From Isoetes taiwanensis (lineage: Eukaryota; Streptophyta; Lycopodiopsida; Isoetales; Isoetaceae), in NCBI GenBank assembly GCA_021234155.1, contig JAJEKV010000164.1:1000783-1064782 (forward strand): DNA of 64,000 nucleotides, written 5' to 3'. Below the pieces are notes generated by a model. The model saw only the letters and a list, made by a program, of their open reading frames with translations. It was not told the origin of the DNA and searched no databases. Shown in pieces: positions 1 to 11,441 of this stretch; positions within the stretch are counted from its first letter, which is position 1; the number at the start of each line of letters is the position of its first letter. A program made the position numbers and the translations under genes.

Positions 1-286
1 CGTCAGTGCTGTCAAACGGGTGCCACTGAGGATGAGTCTCACACTTTCCAGAGTTACCCAGGATTCACTCGGATCGGGCGGATCACGTTCCTTAGTGCGG
101 CTGGACTAGCCCCCTACGCCCTAGGGTCGTACATTCGAGGTAATGCATTGGATGCGAGCCCACCTTTGCCCCCACCTAGCTGCTCGCTGATCAGGCACTA
201 TGGGTACTGTACATGAGTGTATATATTCGTGTGTTTGGCGTTTAGGTATATTGGAGCAGTTTGTCGACAAAGCTGATTTTCGCCAC

Positions 287-338
287 GGTTTTCCTCGAAA
301 ACCCGCCGGGCGGGGTTTTTAATCCGGGTAGTAATCCG
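287..338 (+). repeat. dispersed GC-rich hairpin module, copy 1 of 3
   Basis: The module reads TTTTCCTCGAAAACCC, then a GGGGTTTTTAATCC arm, so AAAACCC can pair with GGGGTTTT. The same module is at 10601-10645 (inverted) and 16365-16418 (direct), each in unrelated flanks. It is therefore a small piece of a dispersed repeat, perhaps the body of a retroposon, since copy 1 lies just before the retroposon tail at 357-424. The first 286 bases hold no gene that I recognise. Confidence 0.6.
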
Positions 339-356
339 CTTGCTGTGCTTTTGTAT

Positions 357-424
357 TGGGTCCCATAGACCGATTGGTCTCCGTGGACGATAAAAATACC
401 TTCCTTCCTTCCTTCCTTCCTTCC
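357..424 (+). mobile_element. retroposon 3' end with (TTCC)n tail
   Basis: A conserved block (TGGGTCCCATAG, then GGTCTCCGTGGACG, then TAAAAAT) runs into a pure TTCC repeat. The same block followed by a short tandem repeat is seen at 5688-5788 and 14308-14382 (TTCTA tails) and inverted at 52849-52905. One conserved 3' block with different simple-repeat tails is typical of LINE or SINE 3' ends. No reverse transcriptase is visible nearby, so a SINE or a 5'-truncated LINE are both possible. Confidence 0.55.
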
Positions 425-860
425 TTTGCCTTTTGTTCCGAACCATGATATATACTAACTCTATATGATTTTGCCCAATGCAGAATCATCTTGGCCACTC
501 CCCCGAGCTCATTGTTGGATATTAACCTTAAATCATATCAATTCCTTCCCTTCTCAAAAGCAACTGACCTCAGTTGCATTGAATACAACTTTCAGGTTCT
601 CGTTAACATCCACTTTAACATGAAGATTATTAGCCTTCATAATTTTTATGAACCATTGACAGTATTATAATTCTGTTAAGGCTACTCCCGTAATATAATA
701 TTATTATCAACTCATGGTCACCACCTCCTCGTGGCTTCCACCTTGGTTCATGATACCTCTTGTTCGTTATTTTTGTGTCTACCATCTACTTGTAGTTTTC
801 ACATACTAGTGGTTTTCACATACTAGTGGTTGCCACCTACTCGTGGGTCAGTAATTCTTG

Positions 861-962
861 GTTACCACCTACTCGTGGACCAATTTAGTTCTTGGTTGCC
901 ACCTACTCGTGGACCAATTTAGTTCTTGGTTGCCACCTACTCGTGGACCAATTTAGTTCTTG
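861..962. repeat. 34-bp tandem repeat, three units
   Basis: Three near-identical 34-bp units (861-894, 895-928, 929-962), each containing CACCTACTCGTGGACC. Looser relatives of the ACTCGTGG core fill 720-1050 and 1680-1770 and the inverted arm 2964-3390. The short frames on the opposite strand here are by-products of the repeat, not genes. Confidence 0.85.
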
Positions 963-1060
963 GTTGCCATGTGATCCCCATCTACTCATGGGTCTCTTTC
1001 TGCTGTGATTACCACCTACTCGTGGGTCACATTCACTTGTGATTACCACCTCCTCGCACC

Positions 1061-1664
1061 ATGGAATAAATTACTAATCGCATATTTCTTATTAGCTAAA
1101 ATGACTTTAGCTAAACTTGCTCGATATTAATCCCAAAACTTTCTGTGGTTTAGCTAAACTCTATACATTTTTCCTCTCATACTTTCTAGTGTTTAGCTAA
1201 ACTAACCCAAACATCAACCCAAAAATTTCTATGGTGTGGTCAACAGAAAATATTAAGTCAAATCACAATACTTTTTTTTAATTGTTTCCACTTAATTTAG
1301 TCATTTTCTTTGTGAAAACATTTTTAAATAATGATAACTAGCAAAGTCTAGGACCCAAATTAATTCATAATGCTAGAAATTAAATTACTAATCATATATT
1401 TCTTATGAACTAGAACAATGTTAGCTAAACTAGCCTGAAATTCATTCTAAAAGTTTCTATGGTTTAGCTAAACAATACCAATTTTCACTCTCTTACTTTC
1501 TAGCATTTGGCTAAAGAGCTTTAGGGTTGGTGCAGTCCCGAAAAAAGTTAAGCTACAATTATTAATTTTTTTCCAATTTTTTCCATTTACTTTAGCCATT
1601 TTTTTTTGAAAATGTGCTAAAAAATCGCCAAATAGCTAAGTTTAGCCCTTAAATTATTCCATGA
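1061..1664 (-). mobile_element. 603-bp Mutator-like MITE, copy 1
   Basis: This segment matches 43206-43808 in inverted orientation almost base for base over about 600 bp, including the termini (ATGGAATAAATTAC and TTTAAGGG-type ends). It holds no coding frame. The homologous arm of copy B (around 3040-3060) lacks the segment and so serves as an empty site. No clean target duplication is left around this copy; the second copy has one (9 bp). Confidence 0.8.
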
Positions 1665-2185
1665 TATCCACTTGTGATTACCTCCCACTCGTGGATCACA
1701 TTCACTCGTGATTACCACCTACTCGTGGATCACATTCACTCGTGATTACCACCCACTCGTGGATCACTTTGAATAATATACCCCTTTTAAATTGATTCAA
1801 AATATAGTGGGTTCTCCTACTAAAGCAATTCAAGTCTTACATGGTTAAATAGTATCCAATTGAAGTTTTCCCTCAAGAATAACTTCATTCTTAGAATTCT
1901 TGAAACACTGGTTCCCTTTTCACGTATTGCATCATAAGTCCCACATGCATCTAACTTCCTCGGTTACTCTGCATGTGTATCTACAAAACTATCTCATGAC
2001 ATGAGCAGCTTAAAAACTATTTCAATTAAAACTCAAGAATCATCCAAGTTCTTATTTCGTTGGAATATTTCCCCTCTTTGTTGCTTTGTTGGATTCCTTC
2101 AAAACACACAGAATCGCTTCATCATCACACAAAAGATCATGACAATAGTTCCACTACCCACAATTCTAAAGAAAATCAAAACTGT

Positions 2186-2197
2186 GCTCTGATACCA
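2186..2197 (-). other. primer-binding site of copy A retroelement
   Basis: Read on the minus strand this is TGGTATCAGAGC, the complement of the 3' end of plant initiator Met-tRNA, the usual primer for plant Copia elements. It lies two bases from the LTR edge at 2200. The counterpart in copy B (6707-6720) is mutated. Confidence 0.85.
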
Positions 2198-2199
2198 AT

Positions 2200-2735
2200 T
2201 GATACGAACTTCCCTGAACACCTGAATAAACATAAAAACTTTTATACAGATTAGTAGCCAAAGCCTTATTCAAGAGAGCTCTCCACCCAACCGGGCCACT
2301 CATCTAGCAATATCAGGCTGGAACATAAGGACAGTAAGGCATATATGGCAATTAGCTTCCACTAGTAGCTCCTCCCTCGAGCTAGCATACCTCAATATGA
2401 TACACCAGTTGGGTTTAGGGATAGTAATAGGTTACTAAACAAGATCAACAGAAGCTCTAGGAAAAATAAATAGCTTTCTTAGAATCAGATTCAAGAGCAA
2501 AGAGTTAAGCAGTCTTCTTTGACCCCTGGTCGCTCTTTCTGCTATTTCTCTCTCATTCAGATAAATCAAAACAAATGCTGCACCAATCCGGAAACTAGAC
2601 TCCGATCCGGTTCCAAAAAAGTAAAATTCGCCCAAATCCGATCTCTTGTTCGGGAGATATCGCCAATTAAAGTTCTGGTTCCTTTTATAGAAGTCTCTGC
2701 GACTTTAGCCTTCTTTGAGTTTTACTTTGTGTGAA
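2200..2735 (-). repeat. LTR of retroelement copy A (outer edge uncertain)
   Basis: The inner edge is set by the PBS; read on the minus strand the LTR ends in ...CA at 2200. The related LTR of copy B (6723-7111) matches up to about 2716, apart from an internal deletion of about 130 bp in copy B. The outer edge at about 2735 is where the inverted piggyBac-like end begins, so the LTR may be truncated there. Confidence 0.55.
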
Positions 2736-2963
2736 CATGAAGCTTTTGGTACTTGACCCCCTTGGGTTTGCTAGAGCATAACTCACAAGAATGAGAGCTG
2801 ATATATTTTTGTGTATTTTTTATGTGAAGCATAACTGCCACACATGAACTCCTAGAAAGGGTTTGGCTAGTTTTTGTGTTCTTGATTTTATATGATTTTT
2901 TTTGTGAACCTTCAAAATGCCCTTTAATGGTCCATCATGGGACAGGTCTAGTGTTAAAAGCAG

Positions 2964-3681
2964 TATATTATTCAAAGTGATCCACGAGTGGGTGTTTAAT
3001 CACGAGTGAATGTGATCCACGAGTGGGAGGTAGTCACAAGTGGATATGACCCACGAAGAGGTGGTAATCACAAGTGAATGTGATCCACGAGTAGGTGGTA
3101 ATCACAACAGAAAGAGACCCATGAGTAGTTGGGGACCTCAAGTTGACTTGGTCCACGAGTAGAGGTGGCAACCAAGAACATAATTGGTCCACGAGTAGGT
3201 GGCAACCAAGAACTAAATTGGTCCACGAGTAGGTGGTAACCAAGAATTACTGACCCACGAGTAGGTGGCAACCACTAGTATGTGAAAACCACTAATATGT
3301 GAAAACTACGAGTAGGTGGTAGACATAAAAATCACGAAAAAGGGGTATCATGAACCAAGGTGGAAGCCACGAGGAGGTGGTGACCACGAGTTGATAATAA
3401 TACTATATTACGGGAATAGCCTTAACAGAATTATAATACTGTCAATGGTTCATAAAAATTATGAAGGCTAATAATCTTCATATTAAAGTGGGTGTTAATG
3501 AGAACCTGAAAGTTGTATTCAATGCAACTGAGGTCAGTTGCTTCCGAGAAGGGAAGGAATTGATATGGTTTAAGCTTAATATCTAACAATGAGCTCGGGG
3601 GAGTGGCCAATATGATTATGCATTGGGCAAAATCATATAGAGTTAGTATATATCATGGTTCGGAAGAAAAGGCAAAGGCAA
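2964..3681 (+). repeat. inverted copy-B arm of the retroelement
   Basis: This arm is the reverse complement of about 424-1786, without the MITE. Together with the left arm it makes a 0.7-kb interrupted palindrome around a 1.2-kb spacer. The palindrome looks like a foldback transposon, but it is better explained as two retroelement copies, one of them inverted (see findings). Its outer edge carries an AGGCAA-type simple repeat. Confidence 0.7.
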
Positions 3682-5429
3682 AGACAAAGGCAAAGGCAGG
3701 AGATAGAGCAATTCAAACATGACAGGGTCAAAACTGTCCTCTGCCTTCTGAGAACCAATACTGGTTCCCAGAAAGCAGTTGTGATATAAAAACAACTTTC
3801 AGAAGGAGTTTAATTTTGAGTCCAAATTTGGCATATAAGTAATTCACAAGGTCCCCCATCCTATAAAAATATTTGTTGACTTTGAATTTGATGTTTTGAC
3901 TTTTACTTCTATTTTCAATTTTAGGGAATTTATACAAATGGATAGTATTTGCTATATATGATTCTAGGTTGTCCTCCAAAAAATCACATTATGAAAGCTT
4001 ATAAGGATATGAAACCAATGCAAAAACAAGCTCGTGGAAAGAGCAAAAGACATGGTAAAAAAAAATCAAAAACAATATATGTACCTGCCCATTACTGGTC
4101 CATAGTTCATTCAAAAATTGATAATATCCTCATATTAGTCCATTTAAGTTAAGTTTTGGGACACGAGTAGCTCTTCGATCACTTTGTTCACAAAAAATAT
4201 TTGTTGTTCATTATCTTAAGGATTGTACTAGAATAGATAGCATCAATGGTATTATATCTTCCATGTTTGTTCTAGATTTGTGCCCTAAGGTGTGACTTTA
4301 CAAAATCACATCCTGAAAATATCTCATGTCAAGAAACCAATGCAAAAAGAACCAAGGAAAAATATGAAAAAATTTTACTATAACAAATCAAGATAGATTG
4401 CTATCTGTAGTCCAGTTGCAGATCATCATTGGTCCAGATGACTGAAAGTTTAAAAATTATTAATGGTGCCACCTTATTCAATTTTGATCTCAACTTTCAC
4501 ATATAGTTTATTTGTATGATTCTCTATAGGACAAAATTAATTGATTAGGTTAGCTTGTATAGTTTAAAGGTAAGGTTGAAGCACAAACAATTGAGAATTT
4601 ATAGGGTATTTATGACCAATTGAACTTACATGGACTTTCACTTACACCTTGCAAAAATCATGTGATCGAAGCTAAAAAGCCATAGTATCATTCTATGGAG
4701 AAAAATGGATAAGGCTATTGAGAGATATATGCTCTATACAATTGGTCTCGTGGACCATAAATGGTGATGGGTGCTTATATAAATTAAAATCTTAGAAATA
4801 ACATGTTACTTTAATATGCAACTAGAGATTTCTATTGCCAAGAAAGATTTGCATCCATAAAAAATATAATATACATGAAAGATACAATGCTTTATAGCAG
4901 TAACACAGATATGAAGTTTATGCTAGTAAAAAATAAGCAGATTTCATGGTATTTTTTTCAATAAGACCATACAACCTATATAAGAGATCTCTATATATGT
5001 CATTTCTCACATTTTGAACCATTTTAAAGGCATATTTGGGGAAAAGTAGTGTCTCTTTCTATGAACCAAAGAAGCATATATGAAATGTTATATGGTCTAT
5101 TTATATATTGTCATGGCTAAACTTCACAACATCCACTTGAATTCATCAATAAACATCATTTGCTTAATCATTGTGGAGTTTTGGACCTATAATTATGGAG
5201 TTGACCCAACTTTTTATGCTCTAATGTGTTAATCCGGCTGTTGTACATCATATTTGAATTCCAAAAATTGCATGGTTACACCCTAGTTACACTATATATA
5301 AGTTGATAAAACTTATATTCTATGTAGATATAAATAGAGCGCATCATTTATTGCCCACATGGCATTATGGATGGTTGTTATTGGAGCATTTTAACATATA
5401 CTTTTGTCCAGAATTCTGTATAGTAGATT

Positions 5430-5788
5430 AGCATTGCACTACATGGTTTGCCCGTTGGGTTGTGCAACCAGAGCACTGCCTGATGCTTGCCAGTTCCGAT
5501 CCTGAACTTTTGTAACAATATCTCAATGGTCGTTTTTTTCAAAAGATATGGGACGCAGTTACTTTGGCCCAAGTGAAAACTGGTCATTATCATGCACACA
5601 TAAATCCCACCTTGGCACCAGGGCCCCAAGCTTATTTGCTTGCTTCATTGTCCAGGAACAAGCTTGTAGCTATTGCATCAATTCACATAGGGTCCCACAG
5701 GCTACGGATTGAGATACGTAGATGGTCTCCGTGGACGTTAAAAAAACTATTCTATTCTATTCTATTCTATTCTATTCTATTCTATTTA
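5430..5788 (+). mobile_element. SINE-like retroposon with (TTCTA)n tail
   Basis: Compared with piggyBac-like element 2, element 1 carries about 360 extra bases here, ending in the conserved GGTCTCCGTGGACG block and a TTCTA tandem tail. The clean absence of this segment in element 2 marks it as a later retroposon insertion. No coding capacity is seen. A B-box-like string lies near 5488-5500 but is imperfect, so I do not claim a pol III promoter. Confidence 0.5.
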
Positions 5789-6305
5789 AACTCCAAAAAA
5801 TCATGAAACTATAGCTCGTATAGTTATCAACTCATGGCTACAAGAATTAAATCAAAACTTATTATAATGAGAGAGTAACAATTCTTAAACCTCAAGCAGC
5901 TTTTTTGACCAAAATAGGGTTTGACGGCTTCACCCGATTTTAAATGATAGCAAGAAAATATGGGAACATAAAACTCAATGTATTCTATGATAAACAGGCA
6001 AATATCTCCAACTTTAGCAAGGTTTAGGTCACTTTATGCTAGAAATATCGAAGAAGGCAGTTCTGGACTGGTGCAGAAACTGCCAAATTCTCCAATGTTT
6101 GAGCAATCACCACAAGGTATAGGTGACCCCATTGGTCTTGAAATTCTCAGAGGTCATTAAGAAATAAGTGAAGATTCAAATGATGGTGGTATATTATAAA
6201 ATTGAAATTTCTTTCATGAGTTACATGGGTTTAAGTGGCAGAGGTCATGTGGGCCAGTTCTGGTCCATGGATCAGGAATGGTCCCAGGGTTAGGTCTAGT
6301 GTTAA

Positions 6306-7111
6306 ATTGATTCAAAATATAGTGGGTTCTCCCACCAAAGCAATTCAAGTCTTACATGGTTAAATAGTATCCAATTGAAGTTTTCCCTCAAGAATAACTT
6401 CATTCTTAGAATCCTTGAAATACTGGTTCCCTTTTCGCGTATTGCATCATAAGTCCCTCATGCATCTAACTTCCTCGGTTACTCTGCATGTGTATCTACA
6501 AAACTATCTCATGACATGAGCAACTTAAAAACTGTTTCAATTAAAACTCGAGAAATCATCCAAGTTCTTATTTCGTTGGAATATTTCCCCTCTTCGTTGC
6601 TTTGTTGGATTCCAGCATCCTTCAAAACACATAGAACTGCTTCATGATCACACCAAAGATCATGACAATAGTTCCACTACCCACAATTCCAAAGAAAATC
6701 GAAACTGCACTCTGATACTAATTGATACAAACTTTCCTGAACACCTGAATAAACATAAGAGCTTTTATACAGATTAGTAGCCAAAGCCTTATTGAAGAGA
6801 GCTCTCCACCCAACCTGGCCACTCATCTAGCAATATCAGGCTGGAACATAAGGACAGTAAGGCATATATGGCAATTAGCTTCCACTAGTAGCTCCTCCCT
6901 CGAGCTAGCATACCTCAATATGATACACCAGTTGGGTTTAGGGATAGTAATAGGTCAGATAAATCAAAACAAATGCTGCACCAATCCGGAAACTAGACTC
7001 CGATCCGGTTCCAATTAAAGTAAAATTCGCCCAAATTCGATCTCTGGTTCGGGAGATATCACCAATTAAAGTTCTGGTTCCTTTCATAGAAGTTTCTGCG
7101 ACTTTAGCCTT
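6306..7111 (-). mobile_element. retroelement copy B: leader, decayed PBS and LTR
   Basis: This continues copy B on the far side of the piggyBac-like insertion. The leader 6306-6706 and LTR 6723-7111 match 1791-2185 and 2200-2716. The PBS is degenerate (CTCTGATACTA). The LTR has lost about 130 bp around 6957 relative to copy A. A decayed Copia integrase begins just beyond the LTR (7130-7510), so this may be the junction of two elements. Confidence 0.6.
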
Positions 7112-7129
7112 CTTTGGCCTGTCTTTGCC

Positions 7130-7510
7130 TTTTTAAGTCTGTACCCATGCCAAATATGCTTTGAAAGCATTGAAGACCCCATGTTTGTGCTTCAGAAAAT
7201 AGATTGTGGTAAATTGAGAGGCATCATCAATGAATATAAGGAAGAATTGAGAACCTCTTATGTTTGTGGATGTGGACTTGATAGGCCAGAATGAATTCTA
7301 TCAGCTGGTGCTTCTACATGCTGATTTGATGCAAGAAAAAGCAGCTTGTGTTGCTTCAAGGTACAAACTTTGCAAGCATCCGCAGGTTAAAATTCATTCG
7401 ATTGTGCCAAAGTGTGCTTTCTTCAATGATGTGAGTTGAAAATGCAGCCCTAGATGCTACAGAGTGCAATCAATACAGATTACCATAGCGAACACCATAA
7501 GCAAAAGTGA
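7130..7510 (-). pseudogene. decayed Copia GAG-pre-integrase/integrase fragment
   Basis: Read on the minus strand, from high to low coordinates, broken frames give a GAG-pre-integrase segment (YWLHSVASRAAF, then STLWHNRM and LRMLAKFVP). An integrase-core segment follows with FFLIFIDDASQFT and YFLKHKHGVFNAFKAY. These match the start of the Copia rve core (the IDDxSR and FLKxKxEVFxxFK motifs). Several stops and frame changes interrupt it, and no reverse transcriptase follows before the LTR at 7111. The remaining 7511-8300 is probably more of the same decayed element, but I see no motif there. Confidence 0.6.
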
Positions 7511-8300
7511 TCCATTGGTTGCGATCAATGAAACCTTATGGATAGTAGTGCATTAGTGATTGGTATAGGAGCTCTAGGCTCAGAACTTACATACCAAGAT
7601 TTCACTATGAAGTTTAAAGACAAGCATTTCCAAATCCCCATGCAATTTAGATCTCAAACATTTACTCCATGCTTCTTTGACATCTGCTCCCTCTTTCCCC
7701 CAAGATGAAGTTTCGCACCATTTTTAGCAATTCTATTAATTTTGATTCAAGAGCGAATAGCATATATGCACTATAAATATGGGTGGTTTGAAGTAAATTC
7801 AATTTCTATTGCGCTGTTCAAGTATTATTGACTTGTTTAAACCACCATGTTGTGCATTTTTAAGCGAACAAAGCTTCAAGTATCAGTGAGCATTGCTTTT
7901 TTTATGTGTGACCACCTCAGACTGATATGGGATTGGTTGTTGTCTCTTTTCAAGTTTCACTAACAAGTCAACAAGTGCTCTTGGCAATTTACCCAAGTAT
8001 GGATAGAGTTACAAATCCAGGTTTTTAATCTTGCAGCAGGATGGTTGCTTTGGACTATTTGGAAAAGACGAACTGGTAATCTGCAAAGGTTTAGATGTTG
8101 CAGATAATTAAGCTCGATATCACATTGCTAAGTACCATTGTTTTTCACTTGCCCCTCGTAAGAGGCGATTGATCTTTGAGGAGTATTTGGATGTGCGCTC
8201 TTATGCTTAAGCAGGTTGCTTCACTCAGTGGGTCTCTGCTTATCTGCTAAGATTTTATTCCTATCTTTGCACTTATACTTGTATTTGATTCTTTGATTAA

Positions 8301-9030
8301 ATAAAATCTAACGTTCTTCAACCAAAAAGGGGGGTGGGAAGGGGATCTTTAAGTAAAAAAAAAAACAACATTTTTAAAATGTAAGACAATTAAACAAAGG
8401 GTTTCAAGTATCATAAATTTAAAACATGAATTTCAAGCAGCCTTTGCATATTATGCTTTTACTATTCCAACTTTATGTTAAACTCTTGTACTTTATATAA
8501 AAGACATCTTTTTGTTCCAAACATCTGAGCAAGAAAAACGATAGTTACATATTTAAAAAGAAAAGTTCTCAGATAATGGATGATGTATCATGAAATCAAA
8601 ACCAAGCAGACAGAATGTTATCTTGATAGAAAGAATAGAATGGAATAGACGAACTTCTGAGCCAAACAGCTCCAAACAGGCATATATCCATTTGTGAAAA
8701 ATGAAGTCAAAGAGTCCGACAAGAGGGTCAAAGAGACCTACACTTAGAGAAATACTCTGTAGACTGACCCAGAAAAGGAATGAGACTAGTAGTTAATATA
8801 AGTGACCATATCCCCAAAATAATTGAATGGGTTGTTATAAGAAAATAATAATAAATGTAAGATAAAAAAGTAATCATGTTAGCTCACTGATTATATTGGT
8901 CAAAGTAGTCTTATTAGGATATTGAGTTTTTTTAGTAGAGGTTCGAGCCCCAGTATTTCATATTATAAAACTTTAGGCGAAGCCGTATATAGGCTCGATA
9001 TTCCATCAAACCCTTAGGCGAACACGTATT
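8301..9030. other. no recognisable feature
   Basis: AT-rich sequence with a short G-rich tract (8324-8345), no convincing reading frame, and no repeat partner that I noticed. Confidence 0.5.
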
Positions 9031-9900
9031 TCATATTTCAAAATCATAGGCACCCCTAATTATAAATGACCATAAGCAAAATGAGAGGTGCCCAGAGGCT
9101 CCAACGTACGGTCTGGACCATAGGATCGATAGATCCGACGACTGTGGTAGTCCAGGGTGCACCTCGTTTAGAATATGTAGCACAATAACCCGCAGAACTA
9201 ATAGAGACATCCCTTGACAATGTTGATAATTTGCATTCACATCCTGAAAGCACAAACGGAAGCCAAACATGATACAATGCATCAGAATAAGAATCCATTG
9301 ATAACAAAAGCCTGATATTTTTTTCTCAATACAAAGATAGACCCAATAAACAATAGTAGATGAGTCGATACTAACCTGATTGTAGTTGTCTAGCCGATAC
9401 TTCCTCATGCCATATATCTGCCAGGGCCCCCATTGTCCAGTTAGAGTGAACAATAGAATTTTGCAGGTTGCAAGTATCAACAACAATATTATGTTCTATT
9501 TCTGAAGGAAAACATCTCAGAGCATCCTGAAGCTGTAGATGAAAAATGTAGTCCAATATATTGAATTTGCAGCTACAAATAAGAAGCAGCCAATTATAGA
9601 CATCCATTGAAACATGTCCAAAACTTGAACCGCATGCTTTCTTGGTGTATGGCTTTTCATATTTTGAATATGTTCATGTTTTGCAACTACATCCATTTGT
9701 TGCGACACACATTTGAATGCGGTATTTGAGATTTTCAAGCAGAAAACAATAAAATGTAAATAAAGTAAAAAAACATATAGATTTTACTCCACAGTGTGAC
9801 TGGTGAAAGTAAGATGCCAATGTATTACATGTTTTTCTTGACTATGAAATTCAATTGAATGTATCTAATTTGTCCATCATTTTGAAATCAACTATGTAGT
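9031..9900 (-). repeat. block duplicated (inverted) at 48.9-49.4 kb
   Basis: The minus-strand frames here (containing FCYQW, HCIMFGF and CQGMS) recur on the + strand at 49238-49420, and the non-coding flank 9780-9900 matches about 48910-49100 reversed. Similar short frames with CKLSGLSR appear at 14930-15000 and 16930-17000. The shared block is an old dispersed repeat, and I do not call it a gene: frames shift between copies and no domain is visible. Confidence 0.55.
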
Positions 9901-9943
9901 TGAAAAAATTGGCCTGTATATTCCACTATATAAAACAAACATT

Positions 9944-10030
9944 GATTAATTTGGCTCCCCCGACAACCCAAAATATAATGCATTAATGTGGCCCTCGAGA
10001 ACATAATTTTTACATGGCATTAAACTTTTG
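9944..10030. repeat. dispersed repeat, three copies in window
   Basis: The segment around AATTTGGCTCCCCCGACAAC recurs at about 47160-47255 (direct) and 53620-53745 (inverted). All three lie beside the 9-15 kb / 47-54 kb paralogous blocks, which suggests that they were copied with them. Confidence 0.7.
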
Positions 10031-10198
10031 CTATAGATGAGGCAGTCCTAACCAATAGAAGTAGTTTTTCTCTTATTATTAATATGCTGGCATAGAAGAG
10101 CTTTTGGTTGAAATTGAAGATATTCTAATTTTGTTTAGATTTTCGGGTAAGAGCTGTCGTCAGACATGATCGCCCTCACCATCGTTTAGTATGATTCT

Positions 10199-11115
10199 AG
10201 AATGGGGCTCGCATGAAAACCACAAAAACCTCCCGAATAGAAGAGAACTTCCTTATCAAATGGGATCGAGGACGAAGGTCAAAGGATTAGGGCTAAAGAA
10301 GAGGCAAGGCCGAGAAAGGACATGCCACAGCATGAAAGAAACGCCAAATTGGTCAATCCAAGCAGGGAGAATCCCCTCCCCTGCATGGGTTCAAAGAAAA
10401 GAGAATAAGGTACTGCTGAGAGAGAGATAGATAGGCTTCTCATTCATCTCAGCAGATTTTCTACAATGGTGGATAGTGGCTAGCCGCCCACATGCGAACT
10501 ACCCACGAAAAATAAAGGGAATGTCCAATTATATAATTTGGACCCCATAAAATACAATGCTAATAGATGTTTGGCTTGTGTACCTGCCAAAAGCTTATCA
10601 TCGGGATTAAAAAACCCCGCCCTTTCGGGTTTTCGAGGAAAAACCCTAGTGAGAAGCCTTCGGCAAGGGACTTGGACAAACGTAAGGCAGAGAATTCGGT
10701 CCCAAAACCCACGAATGGAGAAGTCGAAGCTGCTGCCGCTCGCCAACCTGTACTTGCATATCACCAATACAAGAAAAAATGTGACAAAACAAACCTCCCA
10801 AAGTGGAGGGGCTGATCACGCGTGCCACGTGACAATAGAACAAAAAACCTCTTCAAATAGAGGGGCTGGTCACGCGTGCCAGGCGACAAATACATTAAAC
10901 AAAGAAAGGGGGGGAGGGTGGGTGGGTTCAAAGAAAAGAGAATAAGGTATTGCTGAGAGAGAAGAGGAAGCGCCGATGAGACGTTGATGAAGAACCGCGC
11001 CTAATATAGCGATCTCCCAACCAGAGAAGGCATGCGCCGCATGCATGCATGCAAGACATGCATGCTCGCCCCATTCTAGAATTTCGATCCGATGTCTCGG
11101 ATCGATGGGATTCTA
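10199..11115. mobile_element. about 0.9-kb insertion relative to the 53.5-kb paralogue
   Basis: The inverted paralogue near 53470-53500 runs straight across this point (CTAGTACGATTCT, then AAGATGCAC), while here 917 bp intervene. The insert starts AGAATGGGGCTCGCATG and has GCTCGCCCCATTCTAGAAT at 11066-11084, an inverted terminal match, followed by a short hairpin. An ATTCT pentamer flanks both sides. Inside are the hairpin module (10601-10645) and a 45-bp direct repeat (10386-10430 and 10926-10970). The frames in it (for example 10538-10945) have no recognisable domain. Confidence 0.55.
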
Positions 11116-11436
11116 AGATGCACTTCATCAAATCGATATTCTTCAACACAATAATCATCTCAAAGGTACCAAGTTCTCAGTACAAGACGACCTCTATCCT
11201 CATCAGCTTTGCAAGCATAGGGAGGAGTTATGCAAAATGAGAGATACAACAATTATGCTAGACTACTGACTATCCAAGCATTGTTTCGGTCATGTTTAGA
11301 TAACACGAATCATATATTATTATATAGAATTTTAAGTTTGAATCGATTGTCTGGCCTAAGGGCTAAGCCATAGTTTCATCTGCCTAAGGGCTAAGCCATA
11401 GTTTCATCTGGCTTTTGCCCAAGCTTTGGCGATGTT
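11116..11436. other. unique flank with a 31-bp direct duplication
   Basis: A phrase containing GCCTAAGGGCTAAGCCATAG is present twice in tandem (about 11353-11410). The whole stretch is the inverted counterpart of about 52960-53460. No gene is visible. Confidence 0.5.
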
Positions 11437-11441
11437 CTAGC

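Larger units (their letters stand above)
424..2735 (-). mobile_element. non-autonomous Copia-like retroelement, copy A
   Basis: On the minus strand the order is LTR (2735 down to 2200), primer-binding site (2197-2186, complement of initiator Met-tRNA), then a leader and internal region down to about 424. No gag or pol reading frame is visible. Copy B of the same element is split between 2958-3681 (inverted) and 6306-7111. Copy A carries a MITE at 1061-1664 that copy B lacks, and an uninterrupted TTAA at 1787-1790 where copy B carries the piggyBac-like insertion. No second LTR is visible, so the copy is partial or the far LTR lies outside the window. Confidence 0.6.
2736..6301 (+). mobile_element. 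piggyBac-like (TTAA-specific) element 1, rearranged
   Basis: Two parts belong together: 2736-2953 (inverted left end, terminus CACTAGACCTGTCCC next to TTAA at 2954-2957) and about 3690-6301 (rest of the element, ending GGTCTAGTG before TTAA at 6302-6305). Both match element 2 (26130-28036 and 39220-39903) over most of their length. The retroelement sequence outside the two TTAA sites joins to give exactly copy A at 1787-1790, so this is a genuine TTAA insertion. A copy-B retroelement arm (2958-3681) now sits between the two parts because of an inversion, and about 125 bp of the element are missing at the break. No transposase frame is visible; it looks non-autonomous. Confidence 0.75.

Noticed and set aside
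3034-3271. Minus-strand frames with TYSWT-type and LVDQL-type repeats as a repeat protein
   Set aside because: They are translations of the ACTCGTGG tandem repeats in the retroelement arm; all frames stay open because of the repeat, and there is no start context or partner gene.
424-3681. A single foldback or Mutator element with 0.7-kb terminal inverted repeats
   Set aside because: The arms belong to two copies of a retroelement, and the spacer contains an LTR with a PBS plus an inverted piggyBac-like end. An inversion explains the palindrome better.
3949-4152. A conserved small gene shared by 3949-4152 and 26750-26935
   Set aside because: The two frames look alike only because they lie at equivalent places in two copies of the same piggyBac-like element; frame and length differ, and no transposase motif is present.
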